Shown: piece after piece, positions 33,022-41,648 of the stretch
Layout: every line of letters starts with the position of its first letter
Numbering within the stretch: the stretch's first letter is position 1
Source of the DNA: Clostridia bacterium
GTDB taxonomy: Bacteria > Bacillota > Clostridia > Oscillospirales > CAG-272
Length of the DNA stretch: 64,000 bases
Assembly: GCA_017464565.1 (NCBI GenBank)
Contig: JAFTZH010000035.1
Span: 1 to 64,000, forward strand
Direction of reading: 5' to 3'
Notes under the pieces: model-generated
What the model was told of the DNA's origin: nothing
Database searches by the model: none
What the model saw: the letters and a program-made list of their open reading frames with translations, nothing else
Position numbers and translations under genes: made by a program

Positions 33022-34734
33022 TTAAATTTTTTCAGTTTTTTTCATACAAACGAGACCGAACGCGTTGCCCAAAACCGTTTTGGTTGCCGACGCTAACATA
33101 AGCCTCGTATTTCTTATTTTTTCATCGTCAACGCCGAGAATGGTACAGTTGTGATAAAATCTGTTAAACGCGGACGCGACATCGAGGATATATCTTATTA
33201 TCACCGAAGGCTCGTAGGTATCAATAGCCTCAAGCACCTTTTCCTCAAAGGTTGAAAGCGCCTTTACGAGTTCTTTTTCCTCGTCAGCCGTAACCGTAAA
33301 CTCCATACTCGCGTCAGGCTCTCCGCCCTTTTCAAGCACCGAGCACGCTCTCGCATAGGTGTACTGAACGTAAGGTCCCGTGTTTCCGTCAAAGCTGAGC
33401 GCATCCTCCATAAGGAAATTGATATCCTTCATTCTGCTTCCCGAAAGATAGTAGAATACCACTGCTCCGATTCCGACCGCCTCCGCGGTTTCTTCTCGGT
33501 TGGGAAGGTCGGGATTTTTCTCGTTTATTATCGCGCTGACCTTTTCGATAGCGAGGGCAAACAAATCCTTAAGCAATATTACGTTTCCCGTTCTCGTAGC
33601 AAGCTTCTCTCCGTTTATGCTTACCGTACCGTAAGGAACGTGAACGAGCTTATCGTACCAATCGTATCCCATAAGCTCTACGACCTTGAACCACTGCTTG
33701 AAATGCAGGCTCTGTCCCGCCGACGTAACGTAAATAGCCTTGTCAAACCCGTAGGTCTCCTTGCGGTAAACCGCGGCGGCGATATCTCTCGTCGGGTAAA
33801 GCGTCGAGCCGTCTCTCTTAAGTATCAGGCAAGGAGGCATACCGTATTCTTCAAGGTCAACGATAGAGGCTCCGTCGTCTATCTTCATAAGCCCCATATC
33901 GCGCAGCTTTTGTACCTGCGCGGGCATTTTATCGGTATAGAAGGATTCGCCCTTGTAGCTGTCAAACTCTATTCCGAGCTGCTTATAAGTCTTTTGATAT
34001 TCCGCGAGGCTTATTTCGACGAACCACTGCCACAGCGCGATATTTTCCTCGTCTCCCTGCTCAAGCTTATGGAATTCTTCTCTCGCCTTGTCGTTGAGAG
34101 AAGCGTCCTTCTCTGCTTCGGCGTGGAATTTAACGTAAAGCTCAACGAGCTTGTCTATACCGCCTTCCTCTATAAGCTCTTTATTGCCCCACATACGATA
34201 AGCAACTATAAGCTTTCCGAACTGCGTGCCCCAATCTCCGAGATAGTTAATGCCAACGCATTTGTATCCCGCAAACTCGTGCAGTCTCTTGAGTGAATGT
34301 CCGATAACGGTAGTTCCGAGATGTCCTATATGGAACGGCTTTGCCACGTTGGGCGAGGAGTAGTCAAGCACGACCACCTTTCCGTCTCCGAGCGAGGGCG
34401 CTCCGTATTTTTCCTTTTTTTCGGATATCTCAAGCAACACCTTGCGAGCCATATAATTTCCGTCAAGGTATAAGTTGAAATATCCGTTAAGCGCCTCGGC
34501 TCTCTCCACGCACGGACAATCAAAGCCGTCCGCAATAGCCGCCGCTATCCTCGGCGGCGCGTTTCTGAGCGTCTTACTGAGCTTAAAGCAAGGCAGAGCG
34601 AGATCTCCCATTTTAGCGTCGGGAGGATATTCGAGCATCTGCTCTATCGTATCCGCGCCAATCTCCGCTTCGGGATAAGCCGAGCGTACTTTTTCTTCGA
34701 TTTTTTCCGAAATTATCTTTTTTATATACAGCAT
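33022..34734 (-). CDS. argS: Arginyl-tRNA synthetase
   Basis: 570 residues. An N-terminal Add-1-type tRNA-recognition domain (1-110), the class I HIGH motif in PNVAKPFHIGHLGTT (about 126-140), GDWGTQFGKL, DGSTLYPTRDIAAAVYRK, and a C-terminal DALR anticodon-binding domain (NTGPYVQYTYARA, then FNRFYHNC). No canonical KMSK, as usual for many ArgRS enzymes. It ends with KKTEKI instead of the common PERM-type terminus. It charges tRNA-Arg in the cytoplasm. It heads a unit argS-yebC-flippase from the promoter at 34785-34813. Confidence 0.96.
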   Translation of the reverse strand: MLYIKKIISEKIEEKVRSAYPEAEIGADTIEQMLEYPPDAKMGDLALPCFKLSKTLRNAPPRIAAAIADGFDCPCVERAEALNGYFNLYLDGNYMARKVLLEISEKKEKYGAPSLGDGKVVVLDYSSPNVAKPFHIGHLGTTVIGHSLKRLHEFAGYKCVGINYLGDWGTQFGKLIVAYRMWGNKELIEEGGIDKLVELYVKFHAEAEKDASLNDKAREEFHKLEQGDEENIALWQWFVEISLAEYQKTYKQLGIEFDSYKGESFYTDKMPAQVQKLRDMGLMKIDDGASIVDLEEYGMPPCLILKRDGSTLYPTRDIAAAVYRKETYGFDKAIYVTSAGQSLHFKQWFKVVELMGYDWYDKLVHVPYGTVSINGEKLATRTGNVILLKDLFALAIEKVSAIINEKNPDLPNREETAEAVGIGAVVFYYLSGSRMKDINFLMEDALSFDGNTGPYVQYTYARACSVLEKGGEPDASMEFTVTADEEKELVKALSTFEEKVLEAIDTYEPSVIIRYILDVASAFNRFYHNCTILGVDDEKIRNTRLMLASATKTVLGNAFGLVCMKKTEKI

Positions 34735-34784
34735 ATCTGAAAACCTTTCCTTATAGGTCTGTTATAAATAACGTCAACTTTTTT

Positions 34785-34813
34785 ATTATACTACACCAAA
34801 CGGTCTATTTCAA
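34785..34813 (-). promoter_or_regulatory. Sigma-A promoter of argS
   Basis: Minus-strand -35 TTGAAA (34808-34813), 17-bp spacer, -10 TATAAT (34785-34790). No ARG box or T-box structure was recognised in the short leader. Confidence 0.82.
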
Positions 34814-34845
34814 GCTTTTTCGTAAAAAAGCGTCAGTCCGTTTTA

Positions 34846-36522
34846 TCAACCCCCCGCGTCTTCATCTATCATCTCCCGCGCGGCTTGCCTTTGGATGTCG
34901 CTTATCTCTATACCGCCAAGTATTCTCGCTATTTCCTCAACCCTTCCGTCGTAATCAAGCTCCTTGAGGTCTGTAGCCACCCGCCCGTCGGCTTCGCTCT
35001 TTGAGATAAACAAATGATTGCTTGCGAGAGAGGCTATCTGTGCCGAATGGGTAACGCATACTACCTGTGAATTCCGTGATATCTCACGCAGCTTTATACC
35101 GACCTTTCTTGACGTCTTGCCCGATATTCCGGTATCTATCTCGTCAAATATCGCGGTATCTATACCGTCGCACTCGTTCAGCACGCTCTTGAGAGAGAGC
35201 ATAATTCTCGCGAGCTCTCCTCCCGACGCTATTTTGTCAATAGGCATCATAGGCTCACCCGGATTTGCGGATATAAGAAATTCCGCGCGGTCAAGTCCGT
35301 TAGCGTCAAAATCGGCAAGTGCCTCAAGAGAAATATCGAATTTGACCTTGGGCATATCCAGAAATTCGAGTGCTTCGGTTATTTTGAGAGTAAGCGAGCG
35401 CGCCGCGTTCAATCTCTTCTTTCTTATCTCAATAGCCTTTTGGGATGCCTTGTATGATATATCGTTCAGGCTCTCCGTAAGCTTTATTATCTCGTCCTCG
35501 GAGTTTTCGATAAGGTCGAGCCGCGTCTGCGCGTTGTCCCTGAAATTAAGTATATCCTCTACGGTTGAACCGTATTTTTTCTTTAACCTTGAAATCGCTT
35601 CAAGTCTGCTCTCTATTTTATCTATCCTTGCCGTAGGGTCGTCCTCCGAAATATCGGCTATCGAAGCGAGCGTCGCCGCTATATCGTCGATTTCGTATTT
35701 TACGTTCACGAGCCGTTCGGCAAGGGACACCGCCTCGGGAAGCGTATTGGAGAGCTGCAGAAGCGCGTTCTCCGCCTTCTCGACGAGATATATAGCGCCG
35801 ACTCCCTTTTCGCTTCCGTTGAGTGCCCTGTCCACGAATGAATAGTTCTTTCTTATTCTTTCAGAGTTCTGAAGCTTTTGGGATTCTAAAAGCAGGGCTT
35901 CCTCCTCGCCCTGACGAAGCTTTATAGAATTTATATCGTCTATCTGATATTTCAGCATCTCGCGCAAGCGATTCATCTCCATAACGTCCTTGTTGAAGGA
36001 GTCTATCCGTTCTCTCAGGCGGAGCAATTCGCCGTATATCTCTCTGTACTCCCCCAAAAGCTCACCACAGCCCGCGTAAGCGTCTATAATTCCAAGATGA
36101 TTTCTTTTGTCAAGCAAGGTCTGGTTGTCGTTCTGACCGTGTATATTGAACAGAAGCGACGAGATTTCCCGCAGTACCGATATCGGTATCACTCTCCCGT
36201 TAAGCCTTGCAGATGATGCCGAATCAGAATTTACGGTTCGGGACAGCATAAGGCAGCCGTCGTCAAGAGAAAATCCCAGCTCCTTTATCTTTTGTGCCGC
36301 CTTCTCGTTTATATCGCAAAAGACGGCGGAGACTTCAGCAGTTTTCTCTCCCGAGCGTATCATATCCTTGTCGGCTCTTACTCCGCCAAGGAGATTTAGA
36401 CAGTCTATTATTATAGATTTTCCCGCGCCCGTCTCACCCGAAAGCACGGTAAAGCCTCGTTTCATATCCACGTCAAGCTTTTTTACTACTGCTATATTTT
36501 CTATATGAAGCGATAGTATCAT
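34846..36522 (-). CDS. recN: DNA repair protein RecN
   Basis: 558 residues. SMC-like ATPase: Walker A GETGAGKS (29-36), FNIHGQNDNQTLL (about 125-137), a long coiled-coil middle (about 150-370), the ABC signature ASGGELARIMLSLK and Walker B AIFDEIDTGISG (about 455-470). It acts in double-strand-break repair, tethering DNA ends. It is the last gene of the nusB-recN operon. GGGAG 5 nt before the ATG. Confidence 0.96.
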   Translation of the reverse strand: MILSLHIENIAVVKKLDVDMKRGFTVLSGETGAGKSIIIDCLNLLGGVRADKDMIRSGEKTAEVSAVFCDINEKAAQKIKELGFSLDDGCLMLSRTVNSDSASSARLNGRVIPISVLREISSLLFNIHGQNDNQTLLDKRNHLGIIDAYAGCGELLGEYREIYGELLRLRERIDSFNKDVMEMNRLREMLKYQIDDINSIKLRQGEEEALLLESQKLQNSERIRKNYSFVDRALNGSEKGVGAIYLVEKAENALLQLSNTLPEAVSLAERLVNVKYEIDDIAATLASIADISEDDPTARIDKIESRLEAISRLKKKYGSTVEDILNFRDNAQTRLDLIENSEDEIIKLTESLNDISYKASQKAIEIRKKRLNAARSLTLKITEALEFLDMPKVKFDISLEALADFDANGLDRAEFLISANPGEPMMPIDKIASGGELARIMLSLKSVLNECDGIDTAIFDEIDTGISGKTSRKVGIKLREISRNSQVVCVTHSAQIASLASNHLFISKSEADGRVATDLKELDYDGRVEEIARILGGIEISDIQRQAAREMIDEDAGG

Positions 36523-36591
36523 TTCTTCTCCCTTTTATCAAAAGCGTTTTTAATCGGAGAGCAAGTCTTAAGACCGAGTTATAAATGTTAA

Positions 36592-37047
36592 TCAAAAGGT
36601 TTTCATAAGCTCTCTTATCTTTTCGCTTATATCCTTGGACGCCTCGGTATCGGTGGTAACGATGATTATGGTATCGTCTCCGCCCACGCATCCGAGAATA
36701 TTGTGCATATTCAAGGCGTCCACTCCCGAAGCCACCGCCTGCGCGAGTCCCGGATAGGTTTTGAGAACGACGTTGTTTCCCGCGTAATTAACGCTTAATA
36801 TAGAGTCAACCACGGCGTTATTGAACTTCAAATTAGCCGAATGACCGCGCGTATTGTTTACGGTATATTTATAGGTTCCTTTAGACGTAAGAACCTTCGT
36901 GAGCTTCAGCTCGCGCATATCTCTCGATATAGTTGCCTGAGTAACGTTATATCCGTCGGCGCGAAGCCTTGATATCATTTCGTCCTGAGTTTCTATCTCG
37001 TATTTGGATATCAGCTCAAGTATCTTTTCCTGTCTTTCGTTTTTCAT
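36592..37047 (-). CDS. argR: Arginine repressor ArgR
   Basis: 151 residues: a winged-helix N-terminal domain (1-75; RQEKILELISKYEIETQDEMISRLRADGYNVTQATISRDMRELKL) and a C-terminal arginine-binding oligomerisation domain (80-150; GLAQAVASGVD, GCVGGDDTIIIVT). It represses arginine biosynthesis with arginine as co-repressor. The argR-recN adjacency is typical of Firmicutes. Confidence 0.95.
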   Translation of the reverse strand: MKNERQEKILELISKYEIETQDEMISRLRADGYNVTQATISRDMRELKLTKVLTSKGTYKYTVNNTRGHSANLKFNNAVVDSILSVNYAGNNVVLKTYPGLAQAVASGVDALNMHNILGCVGGDDTIIIVTTDTEASKDISEKIRELMKTF

Positions 37048-37068
37048 AAATTCAAAGCTCCCGTAAAA

Positions 37069-37938
37069 TCAAATGAACTGCTTCGTTCGTATTTTGGAAT
37101 AAAAGCTTCTTTCCTTAACCCGTATGAGCTTCGTCGTAAGCTCGGATTTGGTTATAACGGCGGTGTCCCCGTAATAAAGATCGTAAGTAACTCTGCCGTC
37201 AAGAGTAAGATGCAGCACCTTTTCGCGCAAGCATACGTTTTTCACCTCAAGACGCGCGGTATCGGGAAAAACGAGGGGTCTGGTAAGTAATGAATGAGGG
37301 CATATCGGCGTTACGCAGAAACAGGATAGCTTGGGATCTACTATCGGACCTCCCGCCGAAAGAGAGTACGCCGTGGAACCCGTAGGGGTAGCTATCACGA
37401 GACCGTCCGCCCTGAAATCTGATACTATTACTCCGTTGTCCGAAAGCTGAAGGTCAACTATTCTCGCGGTGGAACCGTTTGCGACGACCGCCTCATTAAG
37501 CGCGAAGGACGCGTTTTTACTCTGCCCCTTATTGGTAATTATCTCGACTGACAGCATAGCTCTGTCATCAATGGTATACTCACCCGCAAAGACCTTGTCT
37601 ATCAGGTCAAGCTCGTCAAGCTCAAGCTCGGTCATATATCCGACGCGCCCGAGATTTATACCGAGTATCGGAACGCCCAAGGGAGCGGTTCTTCTTGCCG
37701 TTTCAAGCATAAATCCGTCCCCTCCGAGAACTATCGCCATATCCGCTGACAGATATATCTCGTCGGGGTTCTTATATACGAACTCCTTGCGATGCTTGCG
37801 GCTTCTGAATATTTTATCCTTATACGCCGAAAGTACGAATATCTCCGAGCAATAAGAGGATATTTTCTCCGCAACCGTATAAGCGGCGTCCGCCTTTTCT
37901 TTTATATTGAAATTTGATATAAGTGCAACCTTTTTCAT
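37069..37938 (-). CDS. nadK: NAD kinase
   Basis: 289 residues. It makes NADP from NAD and ATP. GGDG with the catalytic Asp at about 72-75, NLGRVGYMTEL near 96-106, NEAV, and the glycine-rich FRADGLVIATPTGSTAYSLSAGGPIV near 178-203 are all present. The start is the ATG at 37938 (GGAGG 7 nt upstream); a TTG directly before it is less likely. Standard position between tlyA and argR. Confidence 0.95.
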   Translation of the reverse strand: MKKVALISNFNIKEKADAAYTVAEKISSYCSEIFVLSAYKDKIFRSRKHRKEFVYKNPDEIYLSADMAIVLGGDGFMLETARRTAPLGVPILGINLGRVGYMTELELDELDLIDKVFAGEYTIDDRAMLSVEIITNKGQSKNASFALNEAVVANGSTARIVDLQLSDNGVIVSDFRADGLVIATPTGSTAYSLSAGGPIVDPKLSCFCVTPICPHSLLTRPLVFPDTARLEVKNVCLREKVLHLTLDGRVTYDLYYGDTAVITKSELTTKLIRVKERSFYSKIRTKQFI

Positions 37939-37956
37939 CAAAAAGCCTCCGAAGGT

Positions 37957-38739
37957 TTATCTTTTGGTTATATTTAAAATCGTTTTGTCGTCGATTTTGG
38001 CTTTGAGACAGCTTTTCTTTACAAAATACGCAAGATATTCCTTGTTCCCGTCTCCTCCCGTTATCGGAGAGCATATAAGCCCTATACAGTCAAATCCGTT
38101 ATCTACCGCGCAGTTTATTACTCTTTTAACGGCAAGATAACGGTACGCCGCGTTTACGACTATTCCGTTTTTTCCGATTCCCTGCTTTCCCGCCTCGAAC
38201 TGCGGCTTGATAAGACTTACAAAAATACCGTTATCCTTAAGAACCGAAGATATCTGCGGTATTACGTAGGTCTGCGATATAAAGGAAAGGTCTGCTACGG
38301 CAACGTCGCAAGCCTCGCCGACGACCGAGAGAGAAAGCTCCCGCGCATTAAAATGCTCGATAGAGGTAACTTTTGGATTTTGCCGTATCGTCTCGTGAAG
38401 CTGACCGCAGCCCGCGTCCACCGCCACGACCGACGCCGCTCCTCTTTTAAGCAAGCAATCGGTAAATCCGCCCGTTGACGCACCGACGTCCACCGCGCGT
38501 TTGCCGTTTACGTTTATTCCGAAAGCGTCAAGAGCCGCTTCAAGCTTCATTCCTCCGCGGCTGACGTATTTAAACACCTGCTCTATAGCTACCTTATGCT
38601 CGATTTCGGGGTCGATAGCGGCAGACGATTTTTTAACCAAAGCTCCGTCGATAGTTACCGCCCCCGCGTCAATGAGGTCCTGTGCTTTTTTACGGCTGCT
38701 CACGTATCCCGCCGCGTTAAGATATACGTCTACTCTCAT
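37957..38739 (-). CDS. tlyA: TlyA-family rRNA 2'-O-methyltransferase (S4 plus FtsJ domains)
   Basis: 260 residues: an N-terminal S4 RNA-binding domain (1-60; RVDVYLNAAGYVSSRKKAQDLIDAG) and a RrmJ/FtsJ-type SAM methyltransferase domain (about 65-250; VDVGASTGGFTDCLLKRGA, VAVDAGCGQL, ADLSFISQ, LIKPQFEAG). Homologues 2'-O-methylate cytidines of 16S and/or 23S rRNA. GAGG lies just before the ATG. Confidence 0.93.
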   Translation of the reverse strand: MRVDVYLNAAGYVSSRKKAQDLIDAGAVTIDGALVKKSSAAIDPEIEHKVAIEQVFKYVSRGGMKLEAALDAFGINVNGKRAVDVGASTGGFTDCLLKRGAASVVAVDAGCGQLHETIRQNPKVTSIEHFNARELSLSVVGEACDVAVADLSFISQTYVIPQISSVLKDNGIFVSLIKPQFEAGKQGIGKNGIVVNAAYRYLAVKRVINCAVDNGFDCIGLICSPITGGDGNKEYLAYFVKKSCLKAKIDDKTILNITKR

Positions 38740-38755
38740 AACTGCCTCGCACCGC

Positions 38756-39247
38756 TCAAAGCATAACGAAGGACATAAGTATTCCGACCGTTATACCGAG
38801 AAGCGCACCTACGAACACCTGAAAAGGCGTATGGCCCACGAGTTCTTTAAGTCCCGTATTTATGCTTTCGGCTTTTCCCGAAAACAGCTCCTTCGTTATC
38901 TTATTTATTATTTTCGCCTGCTTGCCCGTTTCGTATCTGACACCCATAGCGTCGTTAATGACTATCATAGCTAACACTCCGCTTATGGCTACCTCTGCCG
39001 ATGCAAGCCCGCATTTTATAACCGCTGCGGTTACGAGTGCGCATACCGCTGCAGAATGAGAGCTTGGCATACCCCCGTTTGAAAACAGGAGAGTGAGTAT
39101 ATTAAAGCTTCTTTCCTTGAACATACCCGTAAACACCTTGAATATCTGCGCGGCTATCCAACCCGTAACGGCGCTTATCAAAAGATAGTTACTGAAAAGC
39201 GATTTTACACCATACAAAAAGTCTTCCAAATCATCCTCCAAAATCAA
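38756..39247 (-). CDS. Divergent PAP2-family membrane protein (DUF212/YuiD-like)
   Basis: 163 residues with 4-5 predicted membrane helices. SNGGMPSSHSAAVCAL (about 56-71) and NDAMGVRYETGKQAKIIN are the DUF212 hallmarks, a branch of phosphatidic-acid-phosphatase-like proteins. A lipid-phosphate phosphatase role, perhaps on isoprenoid pyrophosphates given the adjacent ispA, is inferred. The longest frame starts at TTG 39247, overlapping the ispA stop; a GGAGG just inside the frame suggests that a TTG about six codons later may be the true start. It occupies the place where many Firmicutes carry dxs. Confidence 0.87.
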   Translation of the reverse strand: MILEDDLEDFLYGVKSLFSNYLLISAVTGWIAAQIFKVFTGMFKERSFNILTLLFSNGGMPSSHSAAVCALVTAAVIKCGLASAEVAISGVLAMIVINDAMGVRYETGKQAKIINKITKELFSGKAESINTGLKELVGHTPFQVFVGALLGITVGILMSFVML

Positions 39248-40128
39248 TAACTTCTGTCAAGAAGATACGCCGCGAAATCGGTAAGTATCTCCGAATTTTC
39301 ATAGTCCGAAACCGCCGATACGGCTTTTGCCGTAAGCTCGCCCGCATACCGTTTTGCCTCATCTACGCTGAAATATTTCATAAACGTAGTCTTATCCGTA
39401 TCCGAGCCGACCGATTTTCCCGCCGTCTCCTCGGTAGCCGTAGCGTCTATTATATCGTCTATTATCTGAAAAGCAAGACCTATCCCGTCTGCGTACTCTG
39501 CGGCGGAACGTGCCTCGGGCGAGTTTTTAGCGGCGCCTGCCGCCAACGCGCCGAGAAGAGCGGACGCTTTTATAAGCGCTCCCGTTTTCATAGAATGGAG
39601 CTTCAGCAGCGTTTCAAGAGGAAGCCTGCGCTTCTCTCCCGCAAGGTCTATTACCTGACCTCCGACCATTCCGAACGCCCCTGCGTATTCCGCAAGCACC
39701 CTTACGGCCTCTGCCGTGCCATCGGCACGAACGTATCCGTTTGAGGCGGCGGTGCCGAACGCTCTCGTAAGCAGACTGTCTCCCGCGAGAAGCGCGGTGG
39801 AATATCCGTAAACCTTGTGATTGGTCGGCTTTCCGCGGCGCAGATCGTCGTCGTCCATACAAGGAAGGTCGTCGTGTATCAAAGAATACGTGTGTATCAT
39901 TTCAACAGCGCACGCAAAAGGAAGCGCCGCGCGGTCCTCTCCGCCGAAAAGTCTGCAAAACTCAAGCGTCAAAAAGGGGCGTATACGCTTTCCGCCCGCA
40001 AAAAGCGAATATTTTTCGGCATCGAGCAACACCGATATATCCGAATCTTCTCTTTTATAATATTCTTTAAGCGCTCTTTCAACGAGCGCCGCGTCCTCCG
40101 AAAGACGCGTCTCTATCTCTCGTGTCAT
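39244..40128 (-). CDS. ispA: Polyprenyl (farnesyl/geranylgeranyl) diphosphate synthase
   Basis: 294 residues. First aspartate-rich motif DDLPCMDDDDLRRGKPT (about 91-107) and second DDIIDATAT (about 217-225); GGKRIRP near 45-51 and GGQVIDLAGE near 155. It condenses IPP with DMAPP/GPP, in the cytoplasm, for isoprenoids such as undecaprenyl phosphate. Chain length is not resolved by eye. Overlaps xseB by 4 nt (ATGA). Confidence 0.93.
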   Translation of the reverse strand: MTREIETRLSEDAALVERALKEYYKREDSDISVLLDAEKYSLFAGGKRIRPFLTLEFCRLFGGEDRAALPFACAVEMIHTYSLIHDDLPCMDDDDLRRGKPTNHKVYGYSTALLAGDSLLTRAFGTAASNGYVRADGTAEAVRVLAEYAGAFGMVGGQVIDLAGEKRRLPLETLLKLHSMKTGALIKASALLGALAAGAAKNSPEARSAAEYADGIGLAFQIIDDIIDATATEETAGKSVGSDTDKTTFMKYFSVDEAKRYAGELTAKAVSAVSDYENSEILTDFAAYLLDRSY

Positions 40129-40379
40129 ATTGCACCTCCGTCGCTTTCACTCAAAGCCTCAAACGCTTTTTCCTCCGGCTCTCCGTCAGTGTTGAAGGTA
40201 AGCATATTTACCTTTCTCTGCGCGCCGTCAAGCACATCTTTGCAATATCTTACGAGAGTTACGCCCTCCTCGTACAGCTTAAGAGAGGCATCAAGCGAGA
40301 CGTTTTCCTTTTCAAGCTCGTCCGCTATCTCTTCAAGCCTTTTCATAGCGGCTTCAAACGAAAGCTCATTCTTCTTCAT
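40125..40379 (-). CDS. xseB: Exodeoxyribonuclease VII small subunit
   Basis: 84 residues, LSFEAAMKRLEEIADELEKENVSLDASLKLYEEGVTL is the conserved helical core. It pairs with XseA to degrade single-stranded DNA. ATG at 40379 has AGGAAG about 9 nt upstream; a TTG two codons earlier is less likely. Gap of 24 nt from xseA. Confidence 0.94.
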   Translation of the reverse strand: MKKNELSFEAAMKRLEEIADELEKENVSLDASLKLYEEGVTLVRYCKDVLDGAQRKVNMLTFNTDGEPEEKAFEALSESDGGAI

Positions 40380-40403
40380 CTTCAAATTCTTCCTATCTGT
40401 AAT

Positions 40404-41621
40404 TTATTTCTCGTTTACCGATATTTTAGAAACTACCGTCTCGGCTCTGCCGTCGGACATTATCACGGTCAAGCTTTGTCCCTCTTTCATTTGAGAGACC
40501 GAGCTTATTATTTCTCCCGCTTCGTCCTCCACCGCACCGTATCCTCTTGAAAGCACCGCTAACGGATTGACTCCCGAAAGCCTTGCCGAAAGCTCCGAAA
40601 GAGCGCTTTTTGAAGCGCGCAGACGTTCTTTTTCCGAACTGTCAAGCCGTGAATATATATTATCAAGCTTGAGAGACGAGCGTTCAAGACGCGCCTTAGG
40701 GGAATTGAGAGAAATTATTTTCGTAAGTCCCGACAAAAGCTCGGCGCGTGATGAGAGCGCTCTCTCGGCTCCGTCGAATATTCTTCCGAAATTGTATTCC
40801 GCGGCTGAAGCGAGGGACGATATGTCGGGCACCGCAAGCTCCGCGGCTGCCGAGGGAGTGGGGGCGCGGCAATCGGCGGCAAAATCGCAAAGAGTAAAAT
40901 CGGTCTCGTGTCCCACGGCAGAGATCACGGGGATATCAGACTCCGCGACCGCTCTCACCAAAGCCTCGTCGTTAAACGCCCAAAGGTCCTCGATAGAGCC
41001 TCCGCCCCTGCCTATTATTATCACGTCCGCGCTTTTCAAATGGTTAAGAAGCTCTATACCCATACGAAGCTGAGAGGGCGCCTCCGCTCCCTGCACTGCC
41101 GACGGGAATACGATTATATCCGCAAGCGGATATCTTCTCGCAGTAACGTTAAGCATATCCCTTATCGCAGCTCCCGTGGGAGAGGTGATAATTCCTATGC
41201 GCCTCGGCATTTTTGGAAGCACTTTTTTTCTTTCCTGCGAGAACAAGCCCTCCGCCGACAATTTCATTTTCAGCGCCTCGTATGCTCTCGTAAGCTCGCC
41301 CTCACCGTCAGCCCTCATAGTCTGAACGTATATCTGATACTGTCCGCTCTTCTCGTAAAGAGAAACTCTGCCGTACACGGTGACCTTCATTCCGTCGGCA
41401 GGCAAGAAGGAAAGTCTTGCCGCCGCGCTTCTGAACATAACGGCGCTAACTGCCGCGTTGTCGTCCTTCAACGAAAAATAAAGGTGTCCGGAGCTGTTCC
41501 GCTTAAAATTTGATATTTCACCGCATACCGCAACGCCCGACAAAAAATCGTCAAGCTCCATCATCTGCTTGATATACGCGTTTAGCGCGGATACGCTGAC
41601 CGAATTATCTCCGATATTCAT
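40404..41621 (-). CDS. xseA: Exodeoxyribonuclease VII large subunit
   Basis: 405 residues: an N-terminal OB-fold (1-100; CGEISNFKRNSSGHLYFSLKD), and the catalytic core (about 120-310; RIGIITSPTGAAIRDMLNV, IIGRGGGSIEDLWAFNDE, PVISAVGHETDFTLCDFAADCRAPTPSAAAEL). The coiled coil and C-terminus (GYGAVEDEAG) follow. The start is ATG 41621 with GGAGG 9 nt upstream; the longer TTG start overlaps that site. Forms ExoVII with XseB. Confidence 0.95.
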   Translation of the reverse strand: MNIGDNSVSVSALNAYIKQMMELDDFLSGVAVCGEISNFKRNSSGHLYFSLKDDNAAVSAVMFRSAAARLSFLPADGMKVTVYGRVSLYEKSGQYQIYVQTMRADGEGELTRAYEALKMKLSAEGLFSQERKKVLPKMPRRIGIITSPTGAAIRDMLNVTARRYPLADIIVFPSAVQGAEAPSQLRMGIELLNHLKSADVIIIGRGGGSIEDLWAFNDEALVRAVAESDIPVISAVGHETDFTLCDFAADCRAPTPSAAAELAVPDISSLASAAEYNFGRIFDGAERALSSRAELLSGLTKIISLNSPKARLERSSLKLDNIYSRLDSSEKERLRASKSALSELSARLSGVNPLAVLSRGYGAVEDEAGEIISSVSQMKEGQSLTVIMSDGRAETVVSKISVNEK

Positions 41622-41648
41622 TTTTCTCAACCTCCGCGCTCACAATTT

